NCBI GenBank assembly: GCA_900548765.1
Contig: URLU01000021.1
Coordinates: 1 to 18,871 of the forward strand
Length of the DNA stretch: 18,871 nucleotides
Direction: 5' to 3'
Source: an uncultured Lachnobacterium sp.
GTDB lineage: Bacteria > Bacillota > Clostridia > Lachnospirales > Lachnospiraceae
The notes under the pieces were generated by a model that was not told where the DNA came from, did not search any database, and saw nothing but the letters and a program-made list of their open reading frames with translations. Shown here piece by piece: positions 1-6,649 of this stretch (position 1 is its first letter; the number at the start of each line of letters is the position of its first letter). The position numbers and the translations under genes are program-made.

Positions 1-1039
1 AGCGTCCACAGGCTACACACTTATCCTTGTCTACGTGAGCCACATATGCTGAACGTGACATGTTAGGTGTGTTGAATAACTGTGATGTACGAAGAGCGTT
101 ACAAATCTCTACGTTACAGTTACAGATACCAAAAATCTTGTTTTCTCCATCGATATTTGTAATCTGGTGTACGAATCCGTTCTCCTCTGCTCTCTGTAAA
201 ATTGCAAGAGCCTCTTCCTTGGTGATGTCATGTCCCTTTCCGGTCTCACGGCAGTAGTCAGCGAAATCACCAACTCCGATACACCATCCAAAATCGTCAT
301 CAGCACAGCCGTCACCGATTGCTTTTCTTGAAGCACGGCATGAACAGCGTCCCACACCGATATGTCCCTCGTATTTTTCAAGCCAGTATGACAGATGCTC
401 GATATCGATTGACTGGTTCTCCATCTTGATAGCCTTCTCAACAGGAATAACGTGCATACCTACACCAGCGCCTCCCGGCGGCACCATCTGAGTGATTCCT
501 GCAAGTGGAATATATGTCATTCTCTCAAAGAAAGAAGCTACATCAGGATGATCCTTAAGCCTCTTGTTATCAGTAGAGCCTGGTGTCTCCTCCATGTTGA
601 AAAGCTCAGCAGATCCCGGAACAAACATAGGAAGAATGTATCTTCTCTCACTCTGTGGTGCTGTACGTCCATTGTGGTCATAATGATAACCATAGTCATA
701 CTCCAGGAGACCGATATAGCTCATCTCATCCAGTAACTTCTGGAAACCATCCTTTCCTAATTTGCTGACCTTGTCCTTGTTCATATTACAGAGCTGGTCA
801 AAAGTATAGTGCTGTCTCTTTTTCATTGTGAGACCTACCTCTGCCATCTCCTCTGTAACTATCTCTGCAAGTCCCCAGTACTCTGGATCCTCCACCTTGA
901 CACCGCCAATCATATGACCAGCCACGTCTGTGATTTTCTTTCCCAGTGCTATAATCTTTTTGCTAGGGGCCTTGTCGTTTTTGTGATTAGCATGCCATTT
1001 CTCATAATCTTCAAAATTGGTATACTTGTCTTCTGCCAT
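1..1039 (-). CDS. Multi-cluster Fe-S oxidoreductase, N-terminal part (cut by window edge)
   Basis: The open frame starts at ATG 1039 behind an AAAGGAGAG ribosome binding site and runs off the left edge; 346 residues are visible. Residues 1-125 are helical with no motif I recognise. A cysteine-rich block follows: CSCR at 232-235, then C245, C253, C263, and a second group C306, C308, C313. At 341-344 a ferredoxin-type C-x2-C motif begins (VDKDKCVACGR), so at least one [4Fe-4S] ferredoxin domain is interrupted by the edge. The CxCR...C...C pattern occurs in iron-sulfur/FAD oxidoreductases that pass electrons from NAD(P)H or ferredoxin. Such proteins often continue into a glutamate-synthase-beta-like FAD/NAD(P) domain, but that part is not visible here. 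It is the last visible gene of the dehydratase-like operon, 26 bp after the ACS-like gene. Inferred role: electron supply to the activator. The family is fairly sure, the function is inferred. Confidence 0.75.
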   Translation of the reverse strand, partial: MAEDKYTNFEDYEKWHANHKNDKAPSKKIIALGKKITDVAGHMIGGVKVEDPEYWGLAEIVTEEMAEVGLTMKKRQHYTFDQLCNMNKDKVSKLGKDGFQKLLDEMSYIGLLEYDYGYHYDHNGRTAPQSERRYILPMFVPGSAELFNMEETPGSTDNKRLKDHPDVASFFERMTYIPLAGITQMVPPGGAGVGMHVIPVEKAIKMENQSIDIEHLSYWLEKYEGHIGVGRCSCRASRKAIGDGCADDDFGWCIGVGDFADYCRETGKGHDITKEEALAILQRAEENGFVHQITNIDGENKIFGICNCNVEICNALRTSQLFNTPNMSRSAYVAHVDKDKCVACGR

Positions 1040-1065
1040 TTTTATACTCTCCTTTTTCTGATATA

Positions 1066-1797
1066 TTATTGCTCCTTAGATTTCTGCTTAAAGTGCAGCT
1101 CTCTCAATCCCTCAACCTCATCACAGATTTCCTGCAAATTACATGCTCTGCAATCCATAACCAGGTTTTTAAAAATATGGTCTATGGCCCTGGTTATCTC
1201 CTCTGACTCTTCTACCATACTCTTAAGTGCTTTATAATCAAAATCCTTCTTCGTAAAGTAGTAGATATGTACTGCCTTAACATTTGGATTCTTATGAAAA
1301 GCCGAAATCATCATATTACCAGTCTCAGCAAAGCTTATGCCATCTGTCACTGCCTCTCTGCTTACCCTGACGCTTTCCCTGTTTCTTGAAGATGAAACCC
1401 TCATCATAAATCCCTTGGGGAACAGATGATATCTGGTATACTCAAGGCTTCTGATTGCATTGTAGAGTGCATTTCCCTCACCTATGGTATTCTCGTCCAC
1501 CCTCACAACCGCTATTCTTGCAAAAGGTGTGTCCTCATCTATCTCCCATAAGTCTGAACCAACAAGAGTTATGCCATCCTCACTGATTAGATTCTCATCC
1601 GCAGTCACAATAGTGGCGCCTACTGCCGGAAGGCTTCCCCCTCCGAGCTCATATGCCATGTCGCTTCTGAGAATCATCTCTCTCTCAGCGACCGGCCACT
1701 CACTTTCCCTGACATCAAAGCTCCGTGTCTTTTGTTCAGGCTCCTTGTCAGAGACCAACTGCTGTAATTTTTCAATTATTTCATCATATAACTTCAT
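1066..1797 (-). CDS. Short acetyl-CoA synthase / CdhC-like protein
   Basis: A 243-residue soluble protein. Residues about 140-200 (RVSREAV..GISFAETG, then VKAVHIYYFT) resemble, from memory, the region of CO dehydrogenase/acetyl-CoA synthase beta subunits (CdhC/AcsB) just before the A-cluster. At the C-terminus C216-x2-C219-x5-C225 sits where acetyl-CoA synthase has the first cysteines of its A-cluster motif. The protein ends at residue 243, so the later A-cluster part, including the Cys-Gly-Cys nickel ligands, and the CODH-contact domain are absent. It therefore cannot be a complete acetyl-CoA synthase. The three cysteines may hold an Fe-S cluster or another metal. Its ATG follows the stop of the 55-codon gene by one base and has only a weak ribosome binding site, so translational coupling is likely. 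With a CooC-type ATPase at the head of the operon, a metal-cofactor or docking role is possible, but this is inference. Confidence 0.6.
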   Translation of the reverse strand: MKLYDEIIEKLQQLVSDKEPEQKTRSFDVRESEWPVAEREMILRSDMAYELGGGSLPAVGATIVTADENLISEDGITLVGSDLWEIDEDTPFARIAVVRVDENTIGEGNALYNAIRSLEYTRYHLFPKGFMMRVSSSRNRESVRVSREAVTDGISFAETGNMMISAFHKNPNVKAVHIYYFTKKDFDYKALKSMVEESEEITRAIDHIFKNLVMDCRACNLQEICDEVEGLRELHFKQKSKEQ

Positions 1798-1798
1798 T

Positions 1799-1966
1799 TT
1801 ATAAATGCTTATCCCTGTCTATCTTGTCGTAATGTTTCAAAAATAAAGGCTCCAAAGCTGCTGTGAGCTTCATGTCAAGATTGAAAAAATAAACAATAAA
1901 GGACAAGACAAATAAGCATACAAATATAATTGCTATTATCAAAAGCACATGTAAAAATGTTCCCAT
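1799..1966 (-). CDS. Small single-span membrane protein, 55 aa, unknown
   Basis: This short gene reads MGTFLHVLLI at the start and ends RDKHL. Residues 4-29 are almost wholly Leu, Ile, Val, Phe and Ala, forming one clear transmembrane helix. A charged tail follows (residues 31-55, rich in Lys, Asp and His). ATG 1966 has an excellent AAGGAGGA ribosome binding site 5-6 bases upstream, directly after the stop codon of the activator gene. Its own stop is one base from the start of the ACS-like gene. Such packing between two genes of one operon argues that it is translated. I do not recognise the family. It could anchor the cytoplasmic enzymes of this operon at the membrane or link the electron supply to a membrane partner; that is a guess. 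Confidence 0.75.
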   Translation of the reverse strand: MGTFLHVLLIIAIIFVCLFVLSFIVYFFNLDMKLTAALEPLFLKHYDKIDRDKHL

Positions 1967-1981
1967 TATTTCCTCCTTGTA

Positions 1982-2782
1982 CTATCTGGCTTTTGCCACA
2001 CCCTTCTGACGTGCAAACTCTGCGGCTCCCAACGCTCCCATAAGCTGTGGGTCTATTGGAAGGTCAATAACCTTGAGATTTAATACCTTTTCGATTGCTT
2101 CCTTTAAGCCTTGATTTTTAGCACAGCCGCCTGTAAGTGTAATTTTGTCAACTGCTCCTGCCTTTTTAGACATTACGAAGCATCTCTTTGCCACCGAAAG
2201 CTCGATTCCTGCTGCAATCTCATCCATTGGCTTGCCCTCACCTACAAGGGAGATAACCTCTGACTCAGCAAAAACTGTACACTGGGCTGTGATAGGTATC
2301 ACGTTTTTAGCCTTGAGTGAGAGCTTTGAAAACTCTGATAAATCCATCTCAAATGCCTTTGCCATAGCCTCAAAGAATCTTCCTGTTCCGGCGGCACATT
2401 TGTCGTTCATGGCAAAGTTTAAAACTGTTCCGTCTGTGTCAACAGCGATTCCCTTTACATCCTGCCCACCGATATCAATGACAGCCTTTACGCTTGGGTC
2501 TGCGATATGCACTCCCATAGCGTGACAGCTGATTTCAGATATATTCTCATCTGCAAATGGTACCTTGTTACGTCCATAGCCGGTTCCTACCAGATAATCA
2601 AGCTCCTCTGCCGAGTTTAAATCCGGAACCTGGTCAATCGCCAGCTTTAAGGACTCCTCACAGGATAAGACCGCATTGATACGGCTTCTGATTGTCACAT
2701 CTGCTGCCATTTTACCAGTTTCATCTAAAATAACGCATTTTGTATATGTACTTCCGGAATCACATCCGCCATAATATTTCAT
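1982..2782 (-). CDS. 2-hydroxyacyl-CoA dehydratase activator (HgdC/BadF family ATPase)
   Basis: A 266-residue member of the ASKHA-fold activator (archerase) family. These homodimers carry one [4Fe-4S] cluster and use ATP hydrolysis to inject an electron into a partner dehydratase or reductase. Visible motifs, numbered from ATG 2782, are the N-terminal phosphate loop GGCDSGSTYTK, the second loop DIGGQD near 104-109, cluster ligand C129 in NDKCAAGTGRF and cluster ligand C168 in AQCTVFAESE. A late glycine-rich adenosine motif LTGGCAKN also appears. Two cysteines per monomer bridging one cluster is the HgdC arrangement, and the length is typical. ATG 2782 lies 8 bases after AGGAGG; an in-frame TTG one codon earlier (2785) is too close to matter. 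It starts 9 bp or so after the larger dehydratase-like subunit, its expected electron acceptor. Reaction class is sure, substrate unknown. Confidence 0.93.
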   Translation of the reverse strand: MKYYGGCDSGSTYTKCVILDETGKMAADVTIRSRINAVLSCEESLKLAIDQVPDLNSAEELDYLVGTGYGRNKVPFADENISEISCHAMGVHIADPSVKAVIDIGGQDVKGIAVDTDGTVLNFAMNDKCAAGTGRFFEAMAKAFEMDLSEFSKLSLKAKNVIPITAQCTVFAESEVISLVGEGKPMDEIAAGIELSVAKRCFVMSKKAGAVDKITLTGGCAKNQGLKEAIEKVLNLKVIDLPIDPQLMGALGAAEFARQKGVAKAR

Positions 2783-2794
2783 CAATTGTTCCTC

Positions 2795-4357
2795 CTACCA
2801 TGAATGCTCATCATTTAATACTTCCAGCGAAGGGTCAAGCGGCTCTTCATTGAATACTGTACGCATGTATCTGTTTACCTGGTCCCTTATTCCCTGTCTT
2901 GACACAATTCTTGGGTCAAAGAGGTCATGCGTTACCCAGATAAGGTGGATTCCCTTTTCACGAGCCTTCTCTTCAAACTGTCCATGCATACCATTTAATG
3001 CCTTACATGACATATGCTCCCAGAGGATAACTACGTCTGCGTTAAACTCCTCACAATAATCCCAGAGCTCGTCAAGCAGTACCTTATATCCACCATGTGT
3101 ACGATTACGCATAATCATGTTTTCAGTGAGCCATGCCATATCATAGATTGCCTGCTCCCTGTTTTCCGGTGTGTCCTCCTCTGCTATCATGTTGGTATTT
3201 ACCATTGAAAGCATATCTGTAAGAGGAACAATTCCCCAGCAGTTTAATATCCAGAGTAAAAAGTCAAAGTAGAAATGAGACTGCACACCCCATACAATAG
3301 CACGATGGCGGTATTCTTTTGCCATCATCATTTTTTCCTTGTAGGCTTTCTCTGCAATAGCCGAGAGCTTTCTGTCTATCTCTACGAACTCAGGCACCTT
3401 ACCGCAGATAGCCATGTAGTTAGTTTCTGTATAAAGTGCAAGGTTTGAACCAAAAATCTGTGGATAATCGGTCTTGTTCATATCAAGCCAGTCCATTCTA
3501 TGGCGGGTTGACTCGTTTACACGCTTTGCACATTCAAAATAGTATTTCCAGTCCCACTCTGCACCAGTATTTTTCTCAATAAACTCAATACAGTTTCTGA
3601 TTTCCTGTGCTGCATATTCCTGCACATCATCCTCCCGGTGTCTTAAGGGTGCTGCAAGCTGGAATACAGGAATGCCATCCTCAAGCTCAAGCCTCTTTGA
3701 TATAACTCCGTTACTCATAAGTGAGCCGTCACAGGTTGTATTACACTGTACTGCACAGGCACCAAGGATAGGTGCATCATCATCAATTGAAAGTCCAGCC
3801 TCAGCCTCCGGCATAGGACATACATCTCCCGGAAGGCCATACTCCTGAGCCACATCAATATAGTGAAGAGCTGCATTCTGATTTAGAAGAACAGCTACAT
3901 ATGTAGATGGTGTCTCTCGCGAAAGTCCCTTAAGGGTCGGGAATCCCATCATAACTGCTGTCATCTCGTTCTCGTCCACAAGTACAACCTGCTTTGAGAA
4001 TTTCTCGTCATTTCCGATTCTCTTGTCTCCTCTGAAGAGGTTGTCAAGGAGCTTTGCCACGTCCTTGATTACCATATCCTGCTCTAAGTGGCACATACGC
4101 AGGTATGGTCCCCTGAGTCCCTGTGTATGCTTGTCTACCATCATAGGAACTGCAAAATAGTTAACCATCCAACGATATCTGAACATAGCCTTTATATTTC
4201 TAGGCTTTATAATGAAGCCTGCAAGTGTTTTCATGATGAAAAGCCATCTTGTATAGTCATACCAGGTATCCTTGAAGCCCCTCCATTCACGGCGTTTCCT
4301 GACCTTGCCATCAGTAAAAAATCTTCCGAGTGCCTCGGCACCGATTTCTTTTGCCAT
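2795..4357 (-). CDS. Dehydratase/reductase subunit of HgdA/B-BcrC family, large form (520 aa)
   Basis: A member of the 2-hydroxyglutaryl-CoA dehydratase / benzoyl-CoA reductase family, whose subunits each hold an Fe-S cluster on three cysteines and receive single high-energy electrons from the activator. The three likely ligands are C180 (GDVCPMPEAEAG), C209 in the family signature NTTCDG, and C451 (EHMSCKAL). Extra cysteines C201 and C205 precede C209. About 105 residues lie before the first ligand compared with the partner, including an Arg/Lys/Trp-rich stretch (residues 18-40) and several aromatic segments, so this is longer than usual family members of roughly 370-430 residues. Its ATG overlaps the upstream stop in a TAATG junction (one base), and its GGAGG lies inside the upstream gene, indicating coupled translation and a heterodimer. 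The substrate is unknown. Confidence 0.88.
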   Translation of the reverse strand: MAKEIGAEALGRFFTDGKVRKRREWRGFKDTWYDYTRWLFIMKTLAGFIIKPRNIKAMFRYRWMVNYFAVPMMVDKHTQGLRGPYLRMCHLEQDMVIKDVAKLLDNLFRGDKRIGNDEKFSKQVVLVDENEMTAVMMGFPTLKGLSRETPSTYVAVLLNQNAALHYIDVAQEYGLPGDVCPMPEAEAGLSIDDDAPILGACAVQCNTTCDGSLMSNGVISKRLELEDGIPVFQLAAPLRHREDDVQEYAAQEIRNCIEFIEKNTGAEWDWKYYFECAKRVNESTRHRMDWLDMNKTDYPQIFGSNLALYTETNYMAICGKVPEFVEIDRKLSAIAEKAYKEKMMMAKEYRHRAIVWGVQSHFYFDFLLWILNCWGIVPLTDMLSMVNTNMIAEEDTPENREQAIYDMAWLTENMIMRNRTHGGYKVLLDELWDYCEEFNADVVILWEHMSCKALNGMHGQFEEKAREKGIHLIWVTHDLFDPRIVSRQGIRDQVNRYMRTVFNEEPLDPSLEVLNDEHSW

Positions 4358-5553
4358 TATCTTGCACCTCCCTGGATTTTCTTTATCTCAATACTCTCTA
4401 CAAAGGCCTGAACTCTGGTTCTCATCTGCCCTGATGAACCGATTGAATATGGTCTGTCCACTGCAAGTACAGGATAGCCATACTCCTCACGCATTACCAC
4501 TGTTCCCACCATACGCTCATAAGCCCATGGGTCACAGAACTTCATCTGTTCATAAATGATTCCATCCGCATTGTATTCCTTTGCCAGCTTATCCACATAC
4601 TCTCTTCTGCCTGTCATCTTGGCTGTGTCCATATATCTAGGACACTGGCCTCTGCTTATGTAAGCACGGCAGACCTGAGTGAGAGCATCCTCCTCATCGT
4701 TAAGCACAATCTCATCACGTCCCGGAAATGAGCCATAGCAGAATCTGTCAGCACATACATATGCACCAGACTCCTCCACCAGCTTGATTACATCCACATC
4801 ATCAACCTCAGAACCGACAAATACCACTCTTGCCCGGTAGTTTTTGTCCATATCAGGCACCCTGGTCTTAATCTCCTCAAGTGTCTCCTTAAGCATATCT
4901 GCAAGCAGGTGCTTTGGTGCCACATAAGTAGCCATTGTAAGGATATGATACTCATAACCTGTGATTCTTGGGTGCTCTTCCTTCCTGAACTCTCCAATCT
5001 CACGGATAAGTCTGCAAATCTCATTGTGCTGCTGTACAGCCTTTCTGATTGCAGCATCTGATGTATCAATTCCATATTTTTCGCTCAGTGGCTTTAATAT
5101 ATGATTTTTGCACTGAAGCACATAAAGATTGAGTCCATTTTCGTCACACTTCATAGGGATTTCCATGTACTCATAAAAGAATTTATTCTTGTCCCTTCCC
5201 ATTGTCTTGAGAAGCTCCATGTTCTCAACACAGCGGTTCATCATGGTACATCCGTCCGGTGACACAATTCCGTCTGCGAAATTGAAGCCGCCTTCGATTG
5301 CACGCTCCAAAAGTGCCCTGGAATACTCACACAAGAAGCTTGTCATATAGTATGTAGCCATCTCCAGAGAACCAGTTCTTGGAGCTCTTAATCTGACAGA
5401 AAATGTCCCTGGCAGATTAAGAAGAGGCTCCGGCACATTTTCGCACACAGTGGCAATGCACCTTAGACCATCGCTCTGGCCTTTTCTCACAAGTTCATTG
5501 TTGGCATCCTCGAGCAGTTTCTCGAAATAGTAAAGATGCTTTAAGTCCTTCAT
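4357..5553 (-). CDS. Dehydratase/reductase subunit of HgdA/B-BcrC family (398 aa)
   Basis: Second member of the 2-hydroxyacyl-CoA dehydratase / benzoyl-CoA reductase family, of usual length. Cluster ligand candidates are C75 (FLCEYSR), C108 or C102 (SPDGCTMMNRC), and C340 in the signature MKFCDPW. The C-terminal part PVLAVDRPYS..GQMRTRVQAFVE is the typical family ending. With the 520-residue protein it probably forms a heterodimer carrying two [4Fe-4S] clusters or a related double cluster. The start ATG 5553 has GGGAG five bases upstream and lies 24 bp after the CooC-like gene. No CoA-transferase, which usually accompanies lactoyl-, phenyllactyl- or 2-hydroxyisocaproyl-CoA dehydratases, is seen in the operon portion visible. 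A CoA-thioester substrate is therefore not certain. Confidence 0.88.
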   Translation of the reverse strand: MKDLKHLYYFEKLLEDANNELVRKGQSDGLRCIATVCENVPEPLLNLPGTFSVRLRAPRTGSLEMATYYMTSFLCEYSRALLERAIEGGFNFADGIVSPDGCTMMNRCVENMELLKTMGRDKNKFFYEYMEIPMKCDENGLNLYVLQCKNHILKPLSEKYGIDTSDAAIRKAVQQHNEICRLIREIGEFRKEEHPRITGYEYHILTMATYVAPKHLLADMLKETLEEIKTRVPDMDKNYRARVVFVGSEVDDVDVIKLVEESGAYVCADRFCYGSFPGRDEIVLNDEEDALTQVCRAYISRGQCPRYMDTAKMTGRREYVDKLAKEYNADGIIYEQMKFCDPWAYERMVGTVVMREEYGYPVLAVDRPYSIGSSGQMRTRVQAFVESIEIKKIQGGAR

Positions 5554-5577
5554 TTTATCTCCCTTTCCTAAGTGTAT

Positions 5578-6345
5578 TTAGATAATCTCCATCTTTTCCA
5601 AGGCTTCCCTTACCCCTTTCACAATCGCCGAATCCTCTGGAAGGTAAAATACATTTTCTCCCTTTAAATCAAACTCAGCCAATGATGAATCAGATGGTAT
5701 ATAGCTTAGTACAGGTATATCTCCTGTATCCATAAAGTCCCTGACATCAATAGATGGCAGTCTGTTTGCGATTGCACCGATTTTTTCGTACATCACAAGC
5801 TCATCTGCTACCTTTTTAATTGTCTGTATAACCTGTGTTCCCTTCCTGCTTGAATCTGTGATAAGCAAAAGATGCGTAACCTTTTCCATGACACGACGGT
5901 TAATCTGCTCAATTCCAGCCTCTCCGTCTATGACAACATAGTCGAAATTCTCAGCAAGTATTCCAATTACTTCCTTGAGATATGAATTAATCTTACAGTA
6001 ACAGCCTGCGGCCTCAGGTCTGCCTATTGCGATAAAGCTGAATCCGTCAGTCTCAACCAGTGCATCAAATATGCGGTATCTGGCGTCTCCCAGAAGCTCT
6101 ATTGCTGCCTTGGAATTGCCATCCTCCACAGTTGCAACCACTTCTTTTCTAATATCATCAATAGTTGTCTTTACCTCTATTCCAAGAGCAGTTGACAAGC
6201 CTACCGCCGGATCAGCATCAATGGCGAGAATCTTCTTATCCGGAAAGCTCTCTGTCAGTAATCTCACGAGAGTTGCCGCTATAGAAGTCTTACCTACGCC
6301 GCCCTTACCTGCTACAGCAAGAATTTTAGGTGTCTTATTCTCCAT
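5578..6345 (-). CDS. CooC-type P-loop ATPase (nickel-insertion family)
   Basis: A 255-residue SIMIBI-class ATPase of the CooC/MinD type. Numbered from ATG 6345, the deviant Walker A GKGGVGKT spans 13-20 with the signature lysine K14, the switch I region DADP covers 43-46, and Walker B is VVIDGEAG near 138-144. C115-Y-C117 in GCYCKIN is the CXC motif that in CooC proteins binds a metal ion between two monomers. CooC matures CO dehydrogenase/acetyl-CoA synthase by nickel insertion, yet no CO dehydrogenase gene is visible here. An in-frame GTG at 6378 would add 11 residues. I prefer ATG 6345 because family members begin just before the P-loop, although the AAGGGG site is rather far (13 bases). 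It is first in the seven-gene operon. The client is unknown; the dehydratase-like subunits or the ACS-like protein are candidates. Confidence 0.88.
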   Translation of the reverse strand: MENKTPKILAVAGKGGVGKTSIAATLVRLLTESFPDKKILAIDADPAVGLSTALGIEVKTTIDDIRKEVVATVEDGNSKAAIELLGDARYRIFDALVETDGFSFIAIGRPEAAGCYCKINSYLKEVIGILAENFDYVVIDGEAGIEQINRRVMEKVTHLLLITDSSRKGTQVIQTIKKVADELVMYEKIGAIANRLPSIDVRDFMDTGDIPVLSYIPSDSSLAEFDLKGENVFYLPEDSAIVKGVREALEKMEII

Positions 6346-6382
6346 ATTTACATAGTTTCCCCTTTCCCTTATTAACACTATT

Positions 6383-6391
6383 ATTGTAACA
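6383..6391 (-). promoter_or_regulatory. Extended -10 promoter of the CooC/dehydratase operon
   Basis: On the minus strand TGTTACAAT is an extended -10 (TG-n-TACAAT), placing transcription start about 30 bases before ATG 6345. No good -35 box sits at 17 bases; that position is occupied by the GC palindrome. A weak or activator/repressor-controlled promoter is the natural reading. Confidence 0.5.
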
Positions 6392-6395
6392 TCTA

Positions 6396-6407
6396 CCCCC
6401 TAGGGGG
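6396..6407. promoter_or_regulatory. Perfect GC palindrome, candidate CsoR/RcnR-type operator
   Basis: CCCCCTAGGGGG is a perfect 12-bp palindrome in an AT-rich intergenic region, with flanks TA on one side and G-ATA on the other. It lies directly upstream of the extended -10, where -35 contacts would be made. C-tract / G-tract palindromes with TA flanks are typical operators of CsoR/RcnR/FrmR-family repressors that sense copper, nickel/cobalt, formaldehyde or persulfide. No such regulator gene is in the window. The palindrome is seen directly; the regulator class is inference. Confidence 0.45.
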
Positions 6408-6474
6408 GATAGTGGCAAATGGTTCAAAAATAGTTGTTATTTATTTAACAATATGACGAATTTTATTGAGAACT

Positions 6475-6492
6475 GGTATATTTTGTTATACC
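6475..6492. repeat. Short inverted repeat GGTATA / TATACC
   Basis: Perfect 6-bp arms with a 6-base spacer. Neither strand has a following T-run, so it is not a terminator. A similar TATACC-AG-GGTATA palindrome lies at 15426-15439 near the other repeat cluster, so it may be an outer part of the repeat element. Function unknown. Confidence 0.4.
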
Positions 6493-6539
6493 ACACAGCC
6501 AATTGCTTCCAGAATTGCCTTTTTTCAGATGCGAAACAC

Positions 6540-6590
6540 CAATACATACATAAAACCTGCCACCGGCAGCTTTTATTGCATACTTGGGTA
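6540..6590. repeat. Dispersed palindromic repeat, copy at the glyS locus
   Basis: Core ATAAAA-C-CTGCC-ACC-GGCAG-C-TTTTAT (6550-6576) forms an 11-bp stem with one C/C mismatch and a 3-base loop, followed by TTGCATACTT. It matches the array at 15264-15385 in core, loop and 3' flank. Read on the minus strand it gives peptide-like strings such as KYAIKAAGGRFYV, which explains small spurious open frames here. Confidence 0.8.
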
Positions 6591-6591
6591 C

Positions 6592-6623
6592 AAAAAAGAT
6601 GAGAGCAATGCCCTCATCTTTTT
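6592..6623 (-). terminator. Intrinsic terminator of glyS
   Basis: On the minus strand, 26 bases after the glyS stop, AAAAAGATGAG and CTCATCTTTTTT form a stem around a nine-base loop, with the T-run overlapping the 3' arm. On the plus strand the same stem ends in TTTTTC, so it may act in both directions. Confidence 0.85.
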
Positions 6624-6649
6624 CGAATATTTTATAGCTAAAATCTATC

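Larger units (their letters stand above)
6346..6649. other. Intergenic region between glyS and the CooC operon
   Basis: No supportable gene lies in these 304 bases. From high to low coordinate they hold the glyS terminator (6592-6623), one copy of the palindromic repeat (6540-6590), and a short inverted repeat GGTATA-6-TATACC (6475-6492). An AT-rich stretch, the GC palindrome and the extended -10 of the next operon follow. Open frames crossing it are translations of the repeat. Confidence 0.7.

Noticed and set aside
1066..1797. A complete acetyl-CoA synthase or a Wood-Ljungdahl operon
   Set aside because: The protein is too short and lacks the later A-cluster ligands, and no CODH, corrinoid protein or methyltransferase genes are present in the window.
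809..2525. Plus-strand frames of 100-142 codons opposite the redox operon
   Set aside because: They are antisense shadows of genes with clear motifs, with no family resemblance and no good ribosome binding sites.
6346..6378. GTG 6378 as start of the CooC-type ATPase
   Set aside because: It would add 11 residues before the usual N-terminus, and no ribosome binding site precedes it; ATG 6345 fits the family better.
1..6378. Classical amino-acid fermentation dehydratase operon (HadABC/FldABC type)
   Set aside because: No CoA-transferase, acyl-CoA dehydrogenase or EtfAB genes are seen, while CooC-like and ACS-like genes, absent from those operons, are present. The part beyond the left edge cannot be judged.
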